Of a DNA stretch of 64,000 nucleotides, positions 60,400-64,000 are shown in pieces. This stretch comes from Ailanthus altissimus. Taxonomy: Eukaryota; Streptophyta; Magnoliopsida; Sapindales; Simaroubaceae. A model generated the notes under the pieces. The model saw nothing but the letters and a program-made list of their open reading frames with translations. It had not been told where the DNA came from and did no database searches. Positions within the stretch are counted from its first letter, which is position 1, and the number at the start of each line of letters is the position of its first letter. A program made the position numbers and the translations under genes. The stretch covers positions 14,414,501-14,478,500 of the forward strand of contig OX327705.1 in assembly GCA_946807835.1 (NCBI GenBank). Reading direction: 5' to 3'.

Positions 60400-61817
60400 T
60401 GTAACCGCAAGTGCACGGATCGTGAACAAGTAATAAAGTGATGAGTGAGTATTATTTCTACGAGAATTATGTCCTAAATTAATGTTAAGTACTATAATGT
60501 TAACAACCTAATTTTAGCTAAGCGAATTTAAAGAATAAGTTAAATTGTGAAATTAAAAATACTTTAAATTAAGTAAATCGATAAATTAAAGAAATGAGAA
60601 TTCTGTAGCAATGGGGGTTTTAGGGACTTAATTTCCTTTTATTATTTGTTTCTATGCTCTTTGTCATTAGTGATCAACAACGAATTTAATGTATTCATTA
60701 ATTAAAGGCTTAAGAATAATCTCACTTCCTTTCCTGAGTGTCGAATAAGACTCTATGCATATACAAACAAGTTGATATTCCTATCTAACCCGTTATACAT
60801 ACACACATTAAGCTACCCTTATATGACTACCTTAAGTTCATTAGTCTCCCAACTCAACAAACTTAAAACTATGCCTTTTACAACCAACATATGGATTAAA
60901 CTTTTCTAAATGTTTAATTCATCCGATCCATTTTCCAATGCAATTAGAAGTATTAAGCATATAAAAGGCATAAATGAATAAGCATTAAATAGTCATTAAT
61001 CACAAAATAACATCAATACATAAAATTCAATAGAGTTTCATCAAGCCCGAACATATAATCTAGCAATCTATAGTGAAATATTTAATTACATTCATCCAAA
61101 TAAAGGAAGTAGTAGCACTAGAGGGAATCTTTCTTTTATGGTAAACTCAATCGAAAGGGAAATGCCCTACTTATATATTCATAAAAGTACTCATATTCAA
61201 ATCAACACAAAATACAATTATAAATTATAAATAAATATAAATGAAGTAGAGAGAGAAAAAGAAACTAATTTGAGAAGCTTTTGGAGTCTTCAATCTTCAA
61301 TAATCTTCCTTAATCCAAGCTTCAATAGTGTTTCTTTCACTAAAAACCAGAATTTCTCTCTCTATTTCGTACTCCCCTTTCATATTTTGAGAAGTGGCTA
61401 AAGGGTAGTATTTATAGATTTCAAATTAGGGCAAAATAATGGTACTAAAATAGGTAGTGGCACCTGGGTGCCACTTTTTAGTGCCTGGGCGCCGAGCATT
61501 CTACCAATGGGAGCCCGTTTTGGCGACTAAGCTCCAAAACCTGGGTTTTATGGTGCTTGGACAGCATTTTTCGGTGCTTAGTTGCGGGACTGTAGCACTG
61601 GGTATTATAGCATGACACTGTTCACCGACATTGTTCATTACACTGTAACATTTTGGATTTTTTACTTGTTTTCTTTGAATATTCACTCCAAATAGCTTCA
61701 TTAGTTTGAAACCTACAAAATGAAATTAATACACATAAATAGCCATAAATTCACATTCAAAATGAGCATTTATCAAATTAAGAATGGTATAATATCATAT
61801 ATAAAATGTGCTTATCA
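60400..61817 (-). mobile_element. Gypsy element 3, 3' LTR
   Basis: Plus-strand ends tgtaaccgcaag and tgcttatca; on minus it starts TGATAAGCACATTTTAT. It is followed at 61818-61830 by aacacccccaaac (minus: GTTTGGGGGTGTT), a polypurine tract, so it is the 3' LTR of a minus-strand element. Core words (ggcacctgggtgccactttt, gcctgggcgcc) are typical of Athila/Tat LTRs. Length 1418 bp. Confidence 0.7.
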
Positions 61818-63465
61818 AACACCCCCAAACTTAAATACTTGCTCGTTCTAGAATAAAAAAGTACACTCACAACAACAAAAAAGAAAAAAAATAACAACAA
61901 ACTATAGAAAGATACAAAACATTGGGTCGAAAAATGATTAGTAATTTGTCTCAAAAATTTCTCATGACTACTATCCTCAATGAAATTCTAAACATCATAA
62001 CCATTCAACGTGTTAATCCAATACTTATTCAAACTCACAAGTGACTAACTTAGTGTGTGTATGTGTGAATAGCTAAAATTAATAGTCACATGCACTCGGA
62101 TTAGTTTATGCACACAAGACAATGAAATGGTCTCTATGAGTTTTTATTTTTTTTTTAACACTCTATATACTTATTTTTCGCATTACTCTTCACTAATATA
62201 GGTACACATATAATCAATGACCAAATAAGACTTTAGTTAGTTTATAATGCATGGCTAGGGTGAGGGTAGGATAAAATTGATGAATTTTGGCTCAACTCAC
62301 ACCATAAACACACATTTCTCTAGAGATTACACAAACTGAACCATTCATTTTTCCACCCGATATTTCCTAAACCTATTTCTTTGATTCTCTCGCTATTTTG
62401 TTGCTCTTCTTTTTCTTTTCTTTTAAGCTGGGGGCATAGCAAACTCAATTTATTTTTTTTTCTTTTATTTTTTTATACATATAAGTCATTATACCCCCAA
62501 ACTTAAGCTTTTTCATGTTAGAACAACTAACATTTATAACCAAACCAATAACCTTTCTTTAATCCACCCCTTCATTTTCAAAAGCTCACACAACTCTCTA
62601 AAAATAGTGTTATGCCAATGGCATGATGGGTACTATAAAGGATAACAAAAATAAAGGTTAAGGTACTGATATGATTAGCAAGAAAAAATGAGTAACTAGG
62701 CTCAACGGGGGTGATTAGGGCTAAAATTATACATAGGTTGGTTTGAAAGGTTCAATCGGTCCAAAGATGGCCTAAAATCATATCCTCAATTACGTATACC
62801 ATAGGATTTCGCCTTGAGTGATGCTCAAACAAGTTCTACGTGTTTTTGAGACCCTAATTATTCTTGTTGTGCATAAAAATCTTCTAAGTAAGTATAAAAC
62901 TAAATAATTCTAACTAAGTGCTCAAAATATCAAGTGGTCACAAAGTGAAGCCAAACTTGTCCTAGATTACCAAGCAAACAATCACAACATTCATTGTTTC
63001 CAAAGAATGTAGCATTTGAAATTATGTTTCTTTTTATATTATTGACTACTAATCATTCAACCAACCCACAAATAAAGGCGAAAAAAATTGCATGCAAAGA
63101 CAACAATTAAGAACAACAGTGAAAAAGAGTAAGCATGATTAAACATGGTAAATGAACACCGAATAGTATTTTTCTCCCCCAAACTTAAAGTTGACATAGC
63201 CCACAATGACAAAAATAAGAATGAGTAGAAATGACTTCCCTCGTAGTCGATAACTTAGTGTGGCAGTGCTCAAATCTTGAGTCTGAAGTTGTTGCTTGAT
63301 TTAGTGCTCAAAGCCCTCAATTTTATTTTGAGCTCCATTGGGCTATACCTTGTTGGCTCTATTTCCGTTCCATTTTTTATATGCTTTATGAAGTGTCAAC
63401 ATGCTGTTCTAACATAATACAAGAAAAAAAATATCAAAACTAAGAAATTAATTAAAAATTAAAAT
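61818..63465 (-). other. Gypsy element 3, 3' untranslated region
   Basis: Non-coding. It contains cacccccaaacttaa-type words (61820, 62490 and 63178), which on minus are TTTGGGGG purine tracts. Confidence 0.5.
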
Positions 63466-63507
63466 TCACTTGGGTTGCCGCCCAAGAAGCGCTTGATTTA
63501 AAGTCAT
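63466..63507 (-). pseudogene. Pol C-terminal tail relic of gypsy element 3
   Basis: On minus it reads MTLNQALLGRQPK then stop. A LGRQP-type ending just before the 3' UTR is a recurring feature of Athila/Tat polyproteins. Confidence 0.45.
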
Positions 63508-63716
63508 CGACTTGACATCTTTAAGATTCATGGGGGATTAAACTAGACTTTTGAGGCATTTCGCCCATGGAACACTCCTCTATTTTGGTGCTTTGGTGTG
63601 TATTCAATGGCTTTGTCAATCTTTTTCCTTGATTTCCAAAGTTTTATAAGGTGTTCAATAAGGAATGACCTCAACTCTCTTATTTTGAGCTTCCCTGAAA
63701 AGAGTTTTAGCCTTGG

Positions 63717-64000
63717 TCAAAAGAATGAACCACGGTTGTCAGTATTTGATTCCTTTTCCATCATGTTCTTGCCATGCCTCATCGTTTTCCATGTTCGATG
63801 CATCTTTGCCTTGCCATAAACTCGGGGTTGAATGGTATCCATTTCTTTCTCACCATCTGGATCCATGTTTTCAATCTTCAAACATTCTTCAAAGTCATTT
63901 GGCAACTTCATCTCGTTGAAAACCTTGAATATGACCTCCTCATCTTGTACCCTCATTTTCACCTCTTCCTTTTCCATATCAATGAAAACTCTTCCGATTG
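63717..64000 (-). pseudogene. Gypsy element 3 protease C-terminus (runs off window)
   Basis: Frame open to the window edge: GRVFIDMEKEEVKMRVQDEE, then VIFKVFNEMKLPNDFEECLK, the end of the Athila/Tat protease region. RT, RNase H and integrase should follow but are absent: only about 200 bases separate it from the pol tail relic. The element is therefore internally deleted; its 5' half lies beyond the window. Confidence 0.65.

Noticed and set aside
1..64000. tRNA, rRNA, CRISPR or bacterial-type operons
   Set aside because: Scanning by eye found no cloverleaf-type sequence, rRNA signature or spaced palindromic repeats; the DNA is plant nuclear in character.

Overview
The window looks like plant nuclear DNA, most likely from a eudicot. 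It is AT-rich, it carries GT-AG introns, and every recognisable host gene belongs to a plant family. Most of it is nested, decayed transposable elements. Every host gene found is a fragment or a pseudogene, and I see no intact protein-coding gene. I found no tRNA, rRNA or CRISPR, and bacterial-type signals do not apply. The species cannot be named from the sequence alone.

Layout. (1) 1-5.6 kb: first exon of a PPR gene (1245-1424), then six exons from the middle of a TTI1 gene (1992-4093), then a CACTA-type terminus with subterminal repeats (5265-5611). (2) 6.4-10.5 kb: a 5'-truncated LINE tail, then a 91-92 bp AT-rich tandem repeat interrupted by a solo-LTR-like unit (8722-10066), then a MITE with a 9 bp target duplication. 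(3) 10.76-23.89 kb: a second copy of that LTR unit with ATAAT target duplications, split by a complete but dead Athila-like Ty3/gypsy element (11570-23415, minus strand). The Athila element carries an intronless LOG cytokinin-activating-enzyme pseudogene and an unknown ORF between its integrase and its 3' LTR. (4) 24.9-34.7 kb: relics of a plus-strand Tat/Ogre-like gypsy element (gag, protease, RT, RNase H, start of integrase), interrupted by a third copy of the LTR unit, then a tandem-repeat block and a probable antisense ORF relic. (5) 34.7-43 kb: LTR-like AT-rich DNA, the last two exons of PIR (SCAR/WAVE complex), and a run of 29 C. (6) 43.3-48 kb: a minus-strand Ty1/copia element lacking recognisable gag. 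(7) 49.9-59.7 kb: a two-exon LRR receptor-kinase pseudogene split by a second minus-strand copia element (50996-56453). (8) 60.4-64 kb: 3' LTR and internally deleted body of another minus-strand gypsy element, running off the window.

The genes do not form a pathway; the window records insertion, gene-fragment capture and decay. Its most unusual content is the LOG copy inside the Athila element, the PPR/TTI1 mosaic beside a CACTA end, and a long hairpin inside the second copia element. All protein identifications come from reading translations by eye; no database search was run.
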